A stretch of 37,991 nucleotides of DNA. It comes from Clostridia bacterium (GTDB lineage: Bacteria; Bacillota; Clostridia; TANB77; UBA1234). Below are positions 23,497-31,868 of this stretch, piece after piece (positions within the stretch are counted from its first letter, which is position 1; the number at the start of each line of letters is the position of its first letter). The notes below the pieces were generated by a model. The model was not told the origin of the DNA and did not search any database. It saw only the letters and a list, made by a program, of their open reading frames with translations. A program made the position numbers and the translations under genes. The stretch spans positions 1 through 37,991 of the forward strand of contig CAAEBC010000047.1 of NCBI GenBank assembly GCA_900753975.1, written 5' to 3'.

Positions 23497-25485
23497 ATGA
23501 TAAAAACTTTTAATAGTAAAGTTCAGTGGAGTGTGCTTATATATAATTTTTTCTTATGTATAATAATAGTTATATTTTATTTTGCAATTCCAATATTACT
23601 TAACTATCCACCTAATTCGATAAATAATGATTTTGAGAGAACTATCGATATGGGAATGAAATATAGGGAACAATATATTGCAATATCAGTACTTGGAATG
23701 TTCTTTTCAAATTTGTTGCTTTTATTACAATTACACAAGATAAAAGATTGGAGCGACTTTGTATCCGGAAAAAATACAGATGAAAAAAGACTAAAAAAGA
23801 TTAAAAGAAATTGTTTTGAGACACCTAGCAAGTTGTACGTAATACATGTGTTTATACCGACTTTAACGGTATATGCTGGACTAATAGTTACTGGTGCTGG
23901 AAATATATTGGCATTAAAAATAACTATTTGTATGTTTGCAATTTTTATGGTACTTGGCTTATTGATGTATGTACTATCAAAAAATATTTTTAATTATGTA
24001 TTGAGTAATTTGAAAAATGATGAAAAATTTAGAACTACATTTAAAATCAGTACTTATAAAGAAAGAATACTATTGCAAATATTACCTTTAATAATTTTAA
24101 CGGGAGCGTTCGTATATTTATCGGCGACGTCGTCATTTATTACAGAGAAATCAGAATTGATTTTTGATAAATATAGAGCTCGCATAGTTGCTTCGAATAT
24201 TAAAACATCTAGTACGTTGGAAGAATTAAAAGACAGATTAAACAAAATAGAAAAAATAGATTCAGGCGATACATTATTTATTGTTTTAAAAGATAAAGTT
24301 ATTTACGAAGACACAAAAGAAGAATTATCGGACTTTTTTAAGAAATACATATATGGAGTAGAAAATAATGGTCATACCTATGGATACTATGCTAATGAAA
24401 TTCAAGGCGCATATGCTTTTGTAACTATAGATGGTCAGAAATATGCTGCTGGAATAATGTATAAGGTTAATCCTCTTAATAGTTATATTTCAGTAATAGT
24501 AGCATTTTTAAGTTTATTCTTCTTCGTTGGAGCATTTTTACTATTTTTTGCAAACGATTTCACAAAGCCTTTAAATACTATTTCTGGATATATGAAACGT
24601 TTATCAAGTAAAGATGTCGTTGACTACGATAACAAACTTCCTGTCGTATCAAACGACGAGATTGGTGATCTTACAATTAACTTTAATAAAATACTCGACT
24701 TAGAGAAACAATATGTAGAAACAATAAAACAAAACCAAGATATTCTTGTAGAAAATGAACGTCTATCATCACTTGGGCAACTAATTGGCGGTATAGCTCA
24801 CAACTTAAAGACACCTATAATGTCTGTTTCAGGATACCTAGTTGCAATTGAAAAATTGGCGGATGAATATAGGGACTCGATAGGCAATCCTATGGTTACA
24901 AAACAAGACTATGAAGATATAACAAAAGAAATGAAAGAATGGATAGACAAATCAAAAGATTACATGACATATATGACTGAAGTTATTAATGCTGCAAAAG
25001 GTCAAGCTGTTTCTATGAATGCAAATACTATCGGAAGTTTTTCTATGAAAGAGCTTATAATTAGAACTCAAATTCTTATGAAAGAAGAACTGAAAAAATA
25101 TAATTGTAATTTAAATGTAACGCTTAATATTAATGAAAAAACAGAAGTTAAAGGCGAACTTAGTGCAATAGTACAAGTTTTAGACAACTTGATTTCTAAT
25201 GCTATGCAGGCTTATGGTAATAAAGAGGGAGAAATCAATATGACTGCAAATGAGGATGCTGAAAAGGTTTATATTGAGATTCAAGACTTTGCTGGTGGAA
25301 TACCAGAGCATATTAAAGATAAACTATTTAAAGAAATGATTACAACAAAAGGCAAGGATGGAACAGGACTTGGTCTATATATGTGTTATTCAACTATCAA
25401 AGGAAAGTTTAATGGAGATATAAGATTTGAAAGTGAAACAGGTGTTGGTACAACATTTTATATTACGTTAAATAAAGTTTTGTAA
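23497..25485 (+). CDS. Orphan membrane sensor histidine kinase
   Basis: This 662-residue kinase has about six hydrophobic segments: near residues 10-33, 55-75, 110-132, 140-162 and 190-210, and one at 335-357 after an extracytoplasmic region of ~120 residues. A HAMP domain follows (TKPLNTISGYMKRL), then the dimerisation helix with the phospho-acceptor His in GGIAHNLKTPI (about residue 434) and a HATPase domain (DNLISNAMQAYG, FAGGIPEH, TTKGKDGTGLGL). No response regulator is encoded nearby. It begins 12 bp after the carrier gene behind AAGGAGG, so it is most likely in the NRPS operon and may sense its product or a cell-envelope cue. Confidence 0.9.
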   Translation: MIKTFNSKVQWSVLIYNFFLCIIIVIFYFAIPILLNYPPNSINNDFERTIDMGMKYREQYIAISVLGMFFSNLLLLLQLHKIKDWSDFVSGKNTDEKRLKKIKRNCFETPSKLYVIHVFIPTLTVYAGLIVTGAGNILALKITICMFAIFMVLGLLMYVLSKNIFNYVLSNLKNDEKFRTTFKISTYKERILLQILPLIILTGAFVYLSATSSFITEKSELIFDKYRARIVASNIKTSSTLEELKDRLNKIEKIDSGDTLFIVLKDKVIYEDTKEELSDFFKKYIYGVENNGHTYGYYANEIQGAYAFVTIDGQKYAAGIMYKVNPLNSYISVIVAFLSLFFFVGAFLLFFANDFTKPLNTISGYMKRLSSKDVVDYDNKLPVVSNDEIGDLTINFNKILDLEKQYVETIKQNQDILVENERLSSLGQLIGGIAHNLKTPIMSVSGYLVAIEKLADEYRDSIGNPMVTKQDYEDITKEMKEWIDKSKDYMTYMTEVINAAKGQAVSMNANTIGSFSMKELIIRTQILMKEELKKYNCNLNVTLNINEKTEVKGELSAIVQVLDNLISNAMQAYGNKEGEINMTANEDAEKVYIEIQDFAGGIPEHIKDKLFKEMITTKGKDGTGLGLYMCYSTIKGKFNGDIRFESETGVGTTFYITLNKVL

Positions 25486-25490
25486 TATAT

Positions 25491-25570
25491 TTAATTAAGT
25501 TATTGCTGGCTTGATTTAGTTTGTAGATTATTACTTGAAATTTTAAATCAAGCCAATACTAGCTTAATTA
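25491..25570. promoter_or_regulatory. Long imperfect inverted repeat between kinase and ktrB
   Basis: Left arm TTAATTAAG...GGCTTGATTTA and right arm TAAATCAAGCC...CTTAATTA, 26-28 bases each. No T-run follows. It could be a terminator-like hairpin or an RNA leader for ktrB. Confidence 0.5.
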
Positions 25571-25588
25571 AAAGCAAAAAAGGAGTAT

Positions 25589-26960
25589 ATGATGCAAAAG
25601 AAAAAATTTAAAATTGGTGCTACTCAAATAATAGCACTAGGATTTTTGATTACGATTATTATAGGAACAATTCTACTAAAATTACCAATATCTCATTATG
25701 GAGATTTGAAAATATCTGATGCAATTTTTGTAGCAACTTCTGCAACGTGTGTTACAGGTTTTTCAACTGTTACTTTAGTAGATACTTTTACTATTTTTGG
25801 TCAAGTTGTGATTATGCTACTTGTTCAAATTGGTGGACTTCGGATTCATGCTAATTATCGCGCTTATGCTTATGATACTTGGCAAAAAAATAACACTCAG
25901 AGATAGGCTTATTTTAGGTCAATCTTTAAATCATAATAGTCTAGGTGGACTTGTAAAACTTACAAGAAAGATTTTAAAATATACTTTTATTTTTGAAATT
26001 ATTGGTGCTCTACTTATGGCGAGTGTTTATGTACCAGAGTATGGGTTTAAGCTAGGATTATTTAAATCTTTATTCCAGTCGATTTCAGCTTTTTGTAATG
26101 CAGGTTTTGATTTGTTGGGAAGTAATAGTTTAATACCGTATGCTACAAATAAGGTTATCAATATAACTTGTATGACTCTTACCATTTTAGGTGGACTTGG
26201 TTTCCTTGTTTGGGATGATATCGGAAATACATTTGTAGAGTGCGTAAAGAAAAAGAGAAATATATTTATGGCATTTTCAAAGTTTAAATTACATACAAAG
26301 TTAGTTTTGATTTTGCAACTACTTTTGATTGTTGTAGGAGCTCTTGGGTTTATGTGCTTTGAGGCTTCAAATCCTTTGACGATAGCTAACTACTCTTTTG
26401 GAGATAAACTACTTGTTTCAACTTTCCAATCAGTGTCAGCAAGAACAGCTGGATTTATGACGGTAGATTTATCTAACATTAATCCTATAACTAAAATAAT
26501 TATGATTATTTTGATGTTTATAGGTGCTGCGCCAGGAGGTGTCGCAGGTGGCATAAAAACGACTACTTTAATAGTTCTTATACTTGGTATAATAGCTAAT
26601 GTAAAATCAAAAAAAAATATCTGTATATTTAAAAGGACCATTTCAAAGGGCACATTTGCAAAAGCAGTAACTGTCATAACAATATCATTGTTTTTAGTTA
26701 TTATTGCAAATATGATTTTAATTACTAATTCAAATATTGATTCTTTAGATTTATTATTTGAAACGACATCCGCTTTTTCTACTGTTGGTTTGACTTGCGG
26801 AGCTCTTAGCGAGATGAATAGTTTTTGTAGAAGTATTATTGTGTTACTTATGTACGTTGGAAGAATTGGTACAATGACGATGGCTGTTACTTTTGTTATG
26901 AAAAAGCCTAAAGAAAACGATTTGGTAGTATATGCAAAAGAGGATGTTATTGTTGGTTAA
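25589..26960 (+). CDS. ktrB: K+ uptake channel subunit KtrB (TrkH family), +1 frameshift at CGG
   Basis: This is the ion-conducting subunit of a Ktr potassium system. Frame 0 ends at 25906. Skipping the C of a CGG at 25841 (codon 85) gives GGA and a 456-residue protein. The four pore loops with filter glycines are in order: ATCVTGFSTV (before the shift), AFCNAGFDLLG, SARTAGFMTV and AFSTVGLTCGA. The junction reads Q-I-G-G-L-G-F-M, exactly the family consensus. An alternative in-frame start for the 3' part is not attractive, because it would lack the first pore loop. Start has AAAGGAG upstream. It pairs with ktrA 23 bp downstream. Confidence 0.92.
25841..25843 (+). other. CGG +1 recoding site in ktrB (codon 85)
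   Basis: Context CTT CGG ATT CAT in frame 0; CTT (C) GGA TTC ATG after the shift. GGTGG lies 6 bases upstream, an SD-like element. Confidence 0.88.
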
Positions 26961-26983
26961 TTTTTATAAAAAGGAGTTTACTT

Positions 26984-27655
26984 ATGAAAAAAGAAAGAGA
27001 ACAAATTTTAATAATTGGTCTTGGAAAGTTTGGTATGAGTGTTGCGAAAACATTATCTGAATATGATTGTGACATAATGGCGATAGACGAATCTGCAGAA
27101 CTTGTAGATAAGGTTTCAGAGTTCGTTACTCATGCTGCAAGAGTTGATGCAGGAGATATAGACTCTTTAAGAGAACTTGGAGTTACTAATTTTGATACCG
27201 CCATTATCGGAGTTGGAGATGATTTGGAAGCAAGTATTATGATAGCACTTACTCTTAAAGAATTAGAAATGCCATATATAATTGCAAAAGCTAGAGATGA
27301 TATGCATGCAAAGCTTTTAAATATGATTGGGGTAGATAAAGTTGTTCAGCCCGAAAGAGATATGGGAAGTAGGGTCGCTAAAACTTTAATGCATAAAAAT
27401 GTTGTTGAAAGAATGGAAGTTGGAAAAGAGTATAGCATAGTTGAAATAGAGACTCCAAATGAGTGGATTGGCTCTAAACTTAATCAACTTAACATTAGAC
27501 CAAAATATAATATTAACGTTTTATGTATTGAAAAAGCTGATAAACGTATAATAATGCCTACAGCTGACTACATTATAGAGAAAGAAGATAATCTAATGAT
27601 AATCGCGCCTAACAGCGAGATTGAACCAGACGGATTTTTAGGAAGACTTAGATAA
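26984..27655 (+). CDS. ktrA: K+ uptake regulatory subunit KtrA (RCK domain)
   Basis: This is the cytosolic gating ring subunit of the Ktr system. The 223-residue product has the RCK_N nucleotide-binding motif IIGLGKFGMSVAKTL (about residue 8) with acidic residue AIDES at the end of strand 2, and an RCK_C (TrkA_C) domain from about 140 (YSIVEIETPNEWIG), which in KtrA binds c-di-AMP. cdaA at 2336 makes that ligand. It is complete, and it starts behind AAAGGAG. Confidence 0.93.
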   Translation: MKKEREQILIIGLGKFGMSVAKTLSEYDCDIMAIDESAELVDKVSEFVTHAARVDAGDIDSLRELGVTNFDTAIIGVGDDLEASIMIALTLKELEMPYIIAKARDDMHAKLLNMIGVDKVVQPERDMGSRVAKTLMHKNVVERMEVGKEYSIVEIETPNEWIGSKLNQLNIRPKYNINVLCIEKADKRIIMPTADYIIEKEDNLMIIAPNSEIEPDGFLGRLR

Positions 27656-27683
27656 AATTATTTTAAGAATTTAATTTGTATAC

Positions 27684-27712
27684 TTGATAATCTAAAAGAC
27701 ATGCGATATAAT
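27684..27712 (+). promoter_or_regulatory. Promoter of candidate toxin mRNA
   Basis: TTGATA (27684-27689), 17 bp, TATAAT (27707-27712). The predicted RNA begins near 27720 with GATAAAGG. Confidence 0.7.
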
Positions 27713-27746
27713 GTTCGCATGATAAAGGGATAGCATTAAGCGGTTA

Positions 27747-27785
27747 GCCTCCAATTTAACATTTTAATGTTCGAGAGGAGGTGAT
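27747..27785 (+). promoter_or_regulatory. Sequestered Shine-Dalgarno of the toxin gene
   Basis: AGGAGGTGAT (27776-27785) is a perfect ribosome site. GCCTCC (27747-27752) just upstream can pair with GGAGG, with a small AACAT/ATGTT hairpin in the loop, hiding the site in the full-length RNA. Confidence 0.6.
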
Positions 27786-27789
27786 GTGT

Positions 27790-27891
27790 ATGTTAGAAAA
27801 AGATTACATATCTGATGTAATTTTGTATATTCTTGTACTCATCCTCTTGAGAGTTATAAGGAAACTTATACTTAAAAGACGAAAAAAATAA
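27790..27891 (+). CDS. 33-aa hydrophobic basic peptide, candidate type I toxin
   Basis: The peptide begins MLEKDYISDV, continues as one hydrophobic helix of Ile, Leu and Val, and ends KLILKRRKK, so it is a single transmembrane segment with a strongly basic tail. Length and layout match the small membrane toxins of type I systems (Fst is also 33 residues), though the sequence is not that of a family I can name. The ribosome site is perfect (AGGAGGTGAT) but can be hidden by an upstream anti-SD. An antisense RNA converges on its 3' end. Confidence 0.65.
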   Translation: MLEKDYISDVILYILVLILLRVIRKLILKRRKK

Positions 27892-27966
27892 TCGCCCAAT
27901 GCTTGGCAGAGCTTGGCGATTAAGTTAATACATTCGGCTAACCGCTCATTGCGGATTCCTTTATCT
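27882..27966 (-). ncRNA. Predicted antisense RNA (antitoxin), ~85 nt
   Basis: It is read from the minus promoter at 27973-28001 and starts near 27966. It ends at a hairpin AATCGCC/GGCGATT followed by ATTTTTTT (27882-27921). It is fully complementary to the last bases and 3' region of the toxin mRNA. Because of the terminal repeats, its 5' end is nearly identical in sequence to the mRNA 5' end. Confidence 0.6.
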
Positions 27967-27972
27967 ACTTAT

Positions 27973-28001
27973 ATTTTAGTATATTTTATAAAAAAAGTCA
28001 A
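27973..28001 (-). promoter_or_regulatory. Promoter of antisense RNA
   Basis: Minus strand TTGACT (27996-28001), 17 bp, TAAAAT (27973-27978). Confidence 0.65.
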
Positions 28002-28030
28002 TTAATATTTATACATTAAGGTAAATTATA

Positions 28031-28059
28031 TTGACTATTTCAAAGCTTTGCTGTAAAAT
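28031..28059 (+). promoter_or_regulatory. Promoter of aspS T-box leader
   Basis: TTGACT (28031-28036), 17 bp, TAAAAT (28054-28059). Confidence 0.65.
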
Positions 28060-28065
28060 GCTAGC

Positions 28066-28290
28066 TAGAAGCTGTGAAAAAGAAGAGTAGTATTGTTTAT
28101 GCATTTTTAGAGAGGGAGTGCTTGGTGAAATCTCCTAATACATGCAGTATGAAGACACTTTGGAGCTGATTTGTGTTTAAGCAAATCCGAGTTGCGTCGT
28201 TACACGTTTAATTGAGAATAAATTTGGGTGGCACCACGAAATAGATTCGTCCCAAGGATAAATAAAAATATCCTTGGGATATTTTTATGT
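28066..28290 (+). promoter_or_regulatory. T-box riboswitch, specifier GAC (Asp)
   Basis: The leader senses uncharged tRNA-Asp. Its parts are a stem I region with GAGAGGGAG (near 28110), the likely specifier GAC at 28154-28156 in GAAGACACT, the T-box core TGGGTGGCACCACG (28225-28238), and a terminator CCCAAGGATA/TATCCTTGGG followed by ATATTTTTA (28251-28288). The bases of the T-box core can form the competing antiterminator. The specifier agrees with the downstream aspS. Confidence 0.9.
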
Positions 28291-28363
28291 GAGTTTAGCA
28301 TCTAAACATGCTTTTTAAGATTGTGTGAAGGCAATCTAATATTTTAGAAGGAGGAATTTTTGT

Positions 28364-30127
28364 ATGAACGAGTACAGAACTAATTATTGCCACGAGCTTC
28401 GTATAGAAGATGTTGGCAAAGAAGTAAGACTTGCTGGTTGGGTACAAACGATAAGAGATTTAGGTTCTATGATGTTTGTTGATTTAAGAGACCATTTTGG
28501 TATTACTCAGCTTGCAATCGAAGATGAAAAAAATCTAGAACTAATGAGAAAGGTTACTACAGAAAGTACAGTTTCTATTACAGGTAAGGTAGCAGAAAGA
28601 AGTAATAAAAATCCAAATCTTCCTACAGGAGATATTGAGGTTATACCTAGTGAGATAAGAGTTACTGGTAAATCTAAAAACGTACTTCCTTTCGAAATTA
28701 ATATCGATCAAGATGTACGTGAGGACTTAAGACTTGAGTATAGATTTTTAGATTTAAGAAACGAAAAGATTCACAATAATATAGTATTTAGAGCAAAAAT
28801 CATGAAGACAATCAGAGAGCTTATGGATAATATGGGATTTATTGAAATTCAAACTCCTATTTTGACAAGTTCTTCACCAGAGGGAGCTAGAGACTTTTTA
28901 GTTCCAAGTAGACTTCATCCAGGAGAGTTTTATGCACTTCCACAAGCACCTCAACAATATAAACAACTTTTAATGATGTCTGGTTTTGATAAATATTATC
29001 AAATAGCTCCTTGCTTTAGAGATGAAGATCCTCGTGCAGATCGTTCTCCAGGAGAATTTTATCAACTAGACTTGGAAATGTCTTTTGCTACACAAGAAGA
29101 TGTTTTAAAGGCCGTTGAAAATGTTGTTTTAAATACTTTTAGAAGACATACTAATTGGAGCGTTAGTGAAGATGGTTTGACTAGAATTCCATACAAAGAA
29201 GCTATGAGAAAATACGGTAGCGACAAACCAGATTTGAGAAATCCACTTATAATTGAAGATGTAACAGAGCTTTTCAAAGATACAGAGTTTAATGCTTTTA
29301 AAGATAAGGTCGTTAAGATGATAGTTGTTCCTGGATGTGCTAGTGAAACAAGAAAATTCTTTGATAAAATGAGTGAATTTGCTGTAACAGAAGGTGGAGC
29401 AAAGGGACTTGCTTATGTTAAAGTTGAAGAAGATTTAAGTTTATCTGCTGGTATTTCTAAATTTATAGGCGAAGAAGCAAAAGCAAAGCTTTTGGAGTCT
29501 GCAAAAGCAGGAGATGCAATATTCTTTATGGCTGACGACGAAAAGAAAGTAGAAAAGCTTGCAGGATTAATAAGAATTGAACTTGGCAAACGTTTAGATT
29601 TACTAGAAAAAGATTGTTATAAATTCTGTTGGATTGTAGATTTTCCAATGTATGAAGAAGATGACGAAGGTAAAATTGAATTTAACCATAACCCATTCTC
29701 AATGCCTCAAGGTGGCTTAGAAGCTTTAAATACAAAGCATCCATTAGATATATATGCATATCAATATGACTTAGTATGTAATGGATACGAGCTTGCTTCT
29801 GGTGCTGTTAGAAATCATGATGTTGAAATAATGGAAAGAGCTTTTGAAATAGCTGGATACACAAGAGAGCATGTAGAAGCTAAGTTCCCAGCTTTATATA
29901 ATGCATTCCAATATGGTGCACCACCACATGCAGGTTGTGCTCCTGGACTTGACAGAATGGTAATGCTTCTTGCAAAAGAAGATAGCATAAGAGAAGTTAT
30001 TGCATTCCCTAAAAACAGTAAAGCTAGAGATTTACTTATGGGTGCACCATCTTCTGTATTCCCAGAGCAACTTAGAGATGTACATATTAAACTTGACTTA
30101 CCAGAAAAGAAGAATGAAGAAAAATAA
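28364..30127 (+). CDS. aspS: Aspartyl-tRNA synthetase
   Basis: This enzyme charges tRNA-Asp. The 587-residue bacterial-type enzyme has an N-terminal OB anticodon-binding domain (VRLAGWVQTIRDLGSM), class II motif 2 (FRDEDPRADRSPGEF), the GAD insertion domain (about residues 290-400) and motif 3 (GCAPGLDRMVMLLA). The anticodon domain has RDLGS, like the E. coli discriminating form, rather than RDHGG of enzymes that also charge tRNA-Asn; this predicts a separate route for Asn-tRNA. Start at 28364 follows AAGGAGG. It is controlled by the T-box upstream. Confidence 0.96.
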   Translation: MNEYRTNYCHELRIEDVGKEVRLAGWVQTIRDLGSMMFVDLRDHFGITQLAIEDEKNLELMRKVTTESTVSITGKVAERSNKNPNLPTGDIEVIPSEIRVTGKSKNVLPFEINIDQDVREDLRLEYRFLDLRNEKIHNNIVFRAKIMKTIRELMDNMGFIEIQTPILTSSSPEGARDFLVPSRLHPGEFYALPQAPQQYKQLLMMSGFDKYYQIAPCFRDEDPRADRSPGEFYQLDLEMSFATQEDVLKAVENVVLNTFRRHTNWSVSEDGLTRIPYKEAMRKYGSDKPDLRNPLIIEDVTELFKDTEFNAFKDKVVKMIVVPGCASETRKFFDKMSEFAVTEGGAKGLAYVKVEEDLSLSAGISKFIGEEAKAKLLESAKAGDAIFFMADDEKKVEKLAGLIRIELGKRLDLLEKDCYKFCWIVDFPMYEEDDEGKIEFNHNPFSMPQGGLEALNTKHPLDIYAYQYDLVCNGYELASGAVRNHDVEIMERAFEIAGYTREHVEAKFPALYNAFQYGAPPHAGCAPGLDRMVMLLAKEDSIREVIAFPKNSKARDLLMGAPSSVFPEQLRDVHIKLDLPEKKNEEK

Positions 30128-30137
30128 ATTTTAAAAG

Positions 30138-30180
30138 AGCAAAAGGAGACGTGAAATTTTTATCCGTCCCCTTTTCTTAA
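30138..30180 (+). terminator. Hairpin between aspS and rnhB
   Basis: AAAAGGAGACG pairs with CGTCCCCTTTT around a 12-nt loop, followed by CTT. It could act as a partial terminator; rnhB starts shortly after. Confidence 0.5.
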
Positions 30181-30196
30181 AGGGAGATTATTACTT

Positions 30197-30823
30197 ATGA
30201 AAGAAAAAGAGGAAGAAAGACTAATAGAACTTAGTAAATTTGAAAAAGAGTATTTTGAAAAGGGATATAATTTAATTGCTGGAATAGATGAGGCAGGACG
30301 TGGACCACTTGCAGGACCTGTTGTTGCAGCTGCAGTTATATTGCCAAAGGGTTGTCTTATAGAAGGTGTTAATGATTCTAAAAAGCTTTCTGAAAAGAAA
30401 CGTGAAAAACTATATGATGATATAATAGAAAATGCTATTGCTTGGGGAGTTGGGATAAAGGACAATAATGTGATAGATGAGATAAACATTTTAGAAGCAA
30501 CAAGACTTGCAATGCATGAAGCGATAGAAAATTTACAAGTAAAGCCAGACTTTATATTCATCGATGCAGAGAAAAAAGTAGATACGGATAAAATTCCATA
30601 CTTGCCTATTATAAAAGGAGACGCATTAAGCATTTCAATAGCAGCAGCATCAATAATAGCTAAAGTTACAAGGGACAGAATGATGAGAGAATATGATAAA
30701 GAATATCCTGAATACGGTTTTGAAAAGCACAAAGGTTACGGCACAAAAGTCCATGTCGAAGCAATAAAAGAACACGGACTTACTCCAATACATAGGAGAA
30801 GTTTTACTAAAAAATTAGTATAA
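30197..30823 (+). CDS. rnhB: Ribonuclease HII
   Basis: It cuts RNA in RNA-DNA hybrids and removes single ribonucleotides from DNA. The 208-residue product has GIDEAGRGPLAGPV (catalytic Asp-Glu, about residues 28-29), NDSKKLSEKKRE, FIDAEKK and SIIAKVTRDRMM, all diagnostic. There is an N-terminal charged extension of ~25 residues. Start follows AAAGGGAG. Confidence 0.95.
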   Translation: MKEKEEERLIELSKFEKEYFEKGYNLIAGIDEAGRGPLAGPVVAAAVILPKGCLIEGVNDSKKLSEKKREKLYDDIIENAIAWGVGIKDNNVIDEINILEATRLAMHEAIENLQVKPDFIFIDAEKKVDTDKIPYLPIIKGDALSISIAAASIIAKVTRDRMMREYDKEYPEYGFEKHKGYGTKVHVEAIKEHGLTPIHRRSFTKKLV

Positions 30824-30888
30824 TTAGGTTTCTAAAAGTTATAAAGACAATTTCATTATGATAGAAAAATATAGACAAATCTATAATG

Positions 30889-30924
30889 AAAGGAGAGTTA
30901 CATAGCATCCATTACTATGTAATG
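30889..30924 (+). promoter_or_regulatory. Hairpin between Shine-Dalgarno and start codon of the CYTH gene
   Basis: AAAGGAG is followed by TTACATAG-CATCCATTA-CTATGTAA and then ATG at 30922. The 8-bp stem would bring the distant SD next to the second ATG. Alternatively, the first ATG (30886) is used and the SD lies elsewhere. Confidence 0.45.
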
Positions 30925-31722
30925 AATATTGAAATGAAATATGAAAAAGAAGTTAAGATTTTAGATATTGATATTGATGATGCAATGGAGAAACTGAAAG
31001 AAGTCGGTGCTGAATTTAAAGGAAAGAAAGAACAGCAAATTTATGTGTATGATGTTCCTACTATTTATTATCGCTATTTGGAGATTTGCGAGTTGTTAAA
31101 AAGCACTAACAAATTACTAGTAGCAACTAATATTGCAAAATTAAAGATATTACTTCAAGAGTTGGTAGATTTAATTCCAGATGATGAACTGGAAAGATTA
31201 GAAAGCGATATGGCTATGAAGAGCATATTGAACATTGCAGATTTGCCAACGAATGAGATTATAGAAAAATTAGAATGCGAGGCTTTTAAAGAGCAGATTG
31301 CAAAATTTAAGATTAACCCTAACAAATGGATTAGATTAAGAAAAAGTAATGATAAGGCTGAACTTACTGTTAAACATATATTTGAAAAGAAAAATATGGA
31401 TGTTCAAGCAGTTAGTGAATTAGAGGTTAACACTTCTTCTTTTGAAGAAATGAATTACATTCTTGAAAGTATTGGAATAGTGAAAAGAAGTTATCAAGAA
31501 AAGATAAGATATAGCTATAAATTTAACGGTGCAGATATTGAAATAGATATTTGGCCAATGTTAAAACCTTATATAGAAATTGAATGTGATGATACTTCTA
31601 TTATTGAAGATATTATAAAAAAGTTAAAGTATAACGATAAGAAAGTTTTATCAATCAATACGCAACAACTATATAGTTTAATTGGAGTAAATTTGCAAGA
31701 GATTTCAGAGCTTAGATTTTAG
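30922..31722 (+). CDS. CYTH-domain protein (adenylate cyclase class IV / triphosphatase-like)
   Basis: CYTH proteins form a tunnel that binds triphosphates; members include thiamine triphosphatases, tripolyphosphatases and class IV adenylate cyclases. The visible core is YEKEVKILDID (the ExExK strand is degenerate: EVKILD), KWIRLRKS, AELTVKH, ELEVN, KRSYQEKIRYSY and EIDIWPMLKPYIEIECD. An insert of ~80 residues (about 35-115, helical) sits between strand 1 and KWIRLRK, so it is longer (266 aa) than minimal family members. The start at 30922 is uncertain because an upstream in-frame ATG exists at 30886. The substrate cannot be told from sequence. Confidence 0.82.
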   Translation: MNIEMKYEKEVKILDIDIDDAMEKLKEVGAEFKGKKEQQIYVYDVPTIYYRYLEICELLKSTNKLLVATNIAKLKILLQELVDLIPDDELERLESDMAMKSILNIADLPTNEIIEKLECEAFKEQIAKFKINPNKWIRLRKSNDKAELTVKHIFEKKNMDVQAVSELEVNTSSFEEMNYILESIGIVKRSYQEKIRYSYKFNGADIEIDIWPMLKPYIEIECDDTSIIEDIIKKLKYNDKKVLSINTQQLYSLIGVNLQEISELRF

Positions 31723-31766
31723 TTTCATATACTATATTACAAAAATATATAATTTACTTAAATTCT

Positions 31767-31795
31767 TTGACAAATTCACGTAATTGTTATATTAT
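31767..31795 (+). promoter_or_regulatory. Promoter of ORFan cassette 6
   Basis: TTGACA (31767-31772), 17 bp, TATTAT (31790-31795). Confidence 0.65.
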
Positions 31796-31868
31796 GTGGT
31801 TAGGTTGAGATGGACATTTGAATAAGATTAAGATGCAATATTATTAATCATAGAGGAGGAGTTTGTTA

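Larger units (their letters stand above)
27721..27965. other. Candidate type I toxin-antitoxin locus with ~30-bp terminal inverted repeats
   Basis: The first ~30 bases (GATAAAGGGATAGC..., ending AGCGGTTAGCC at 27749) are nearly the reverse complement of 27936-27965 (GGCTAACCGCT...CCTTTATC). Inside lie a 33-residue peptide gene and an antisense transcript unit. The folded mRNA would join its own 5' and 3' ends. A small mobile element with terminal repeats is the alternative reading. Confidence 0.65.

Noticed and set aside
25589..26960. KtrB 3' part as an independent gene starting near 25821
   Set aside because: It would lack the first pore loop and has no ribosome site; the +1 reading restores the family sequence QIGGLGF across the junction.
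27721..27965. Terminal repeats as a plain rho-independent terminator
   Set aside because: The arms are ~190 bp apart and enclose a gene with a strong ribosome site and two convergent promoters, which a terminator would not need.
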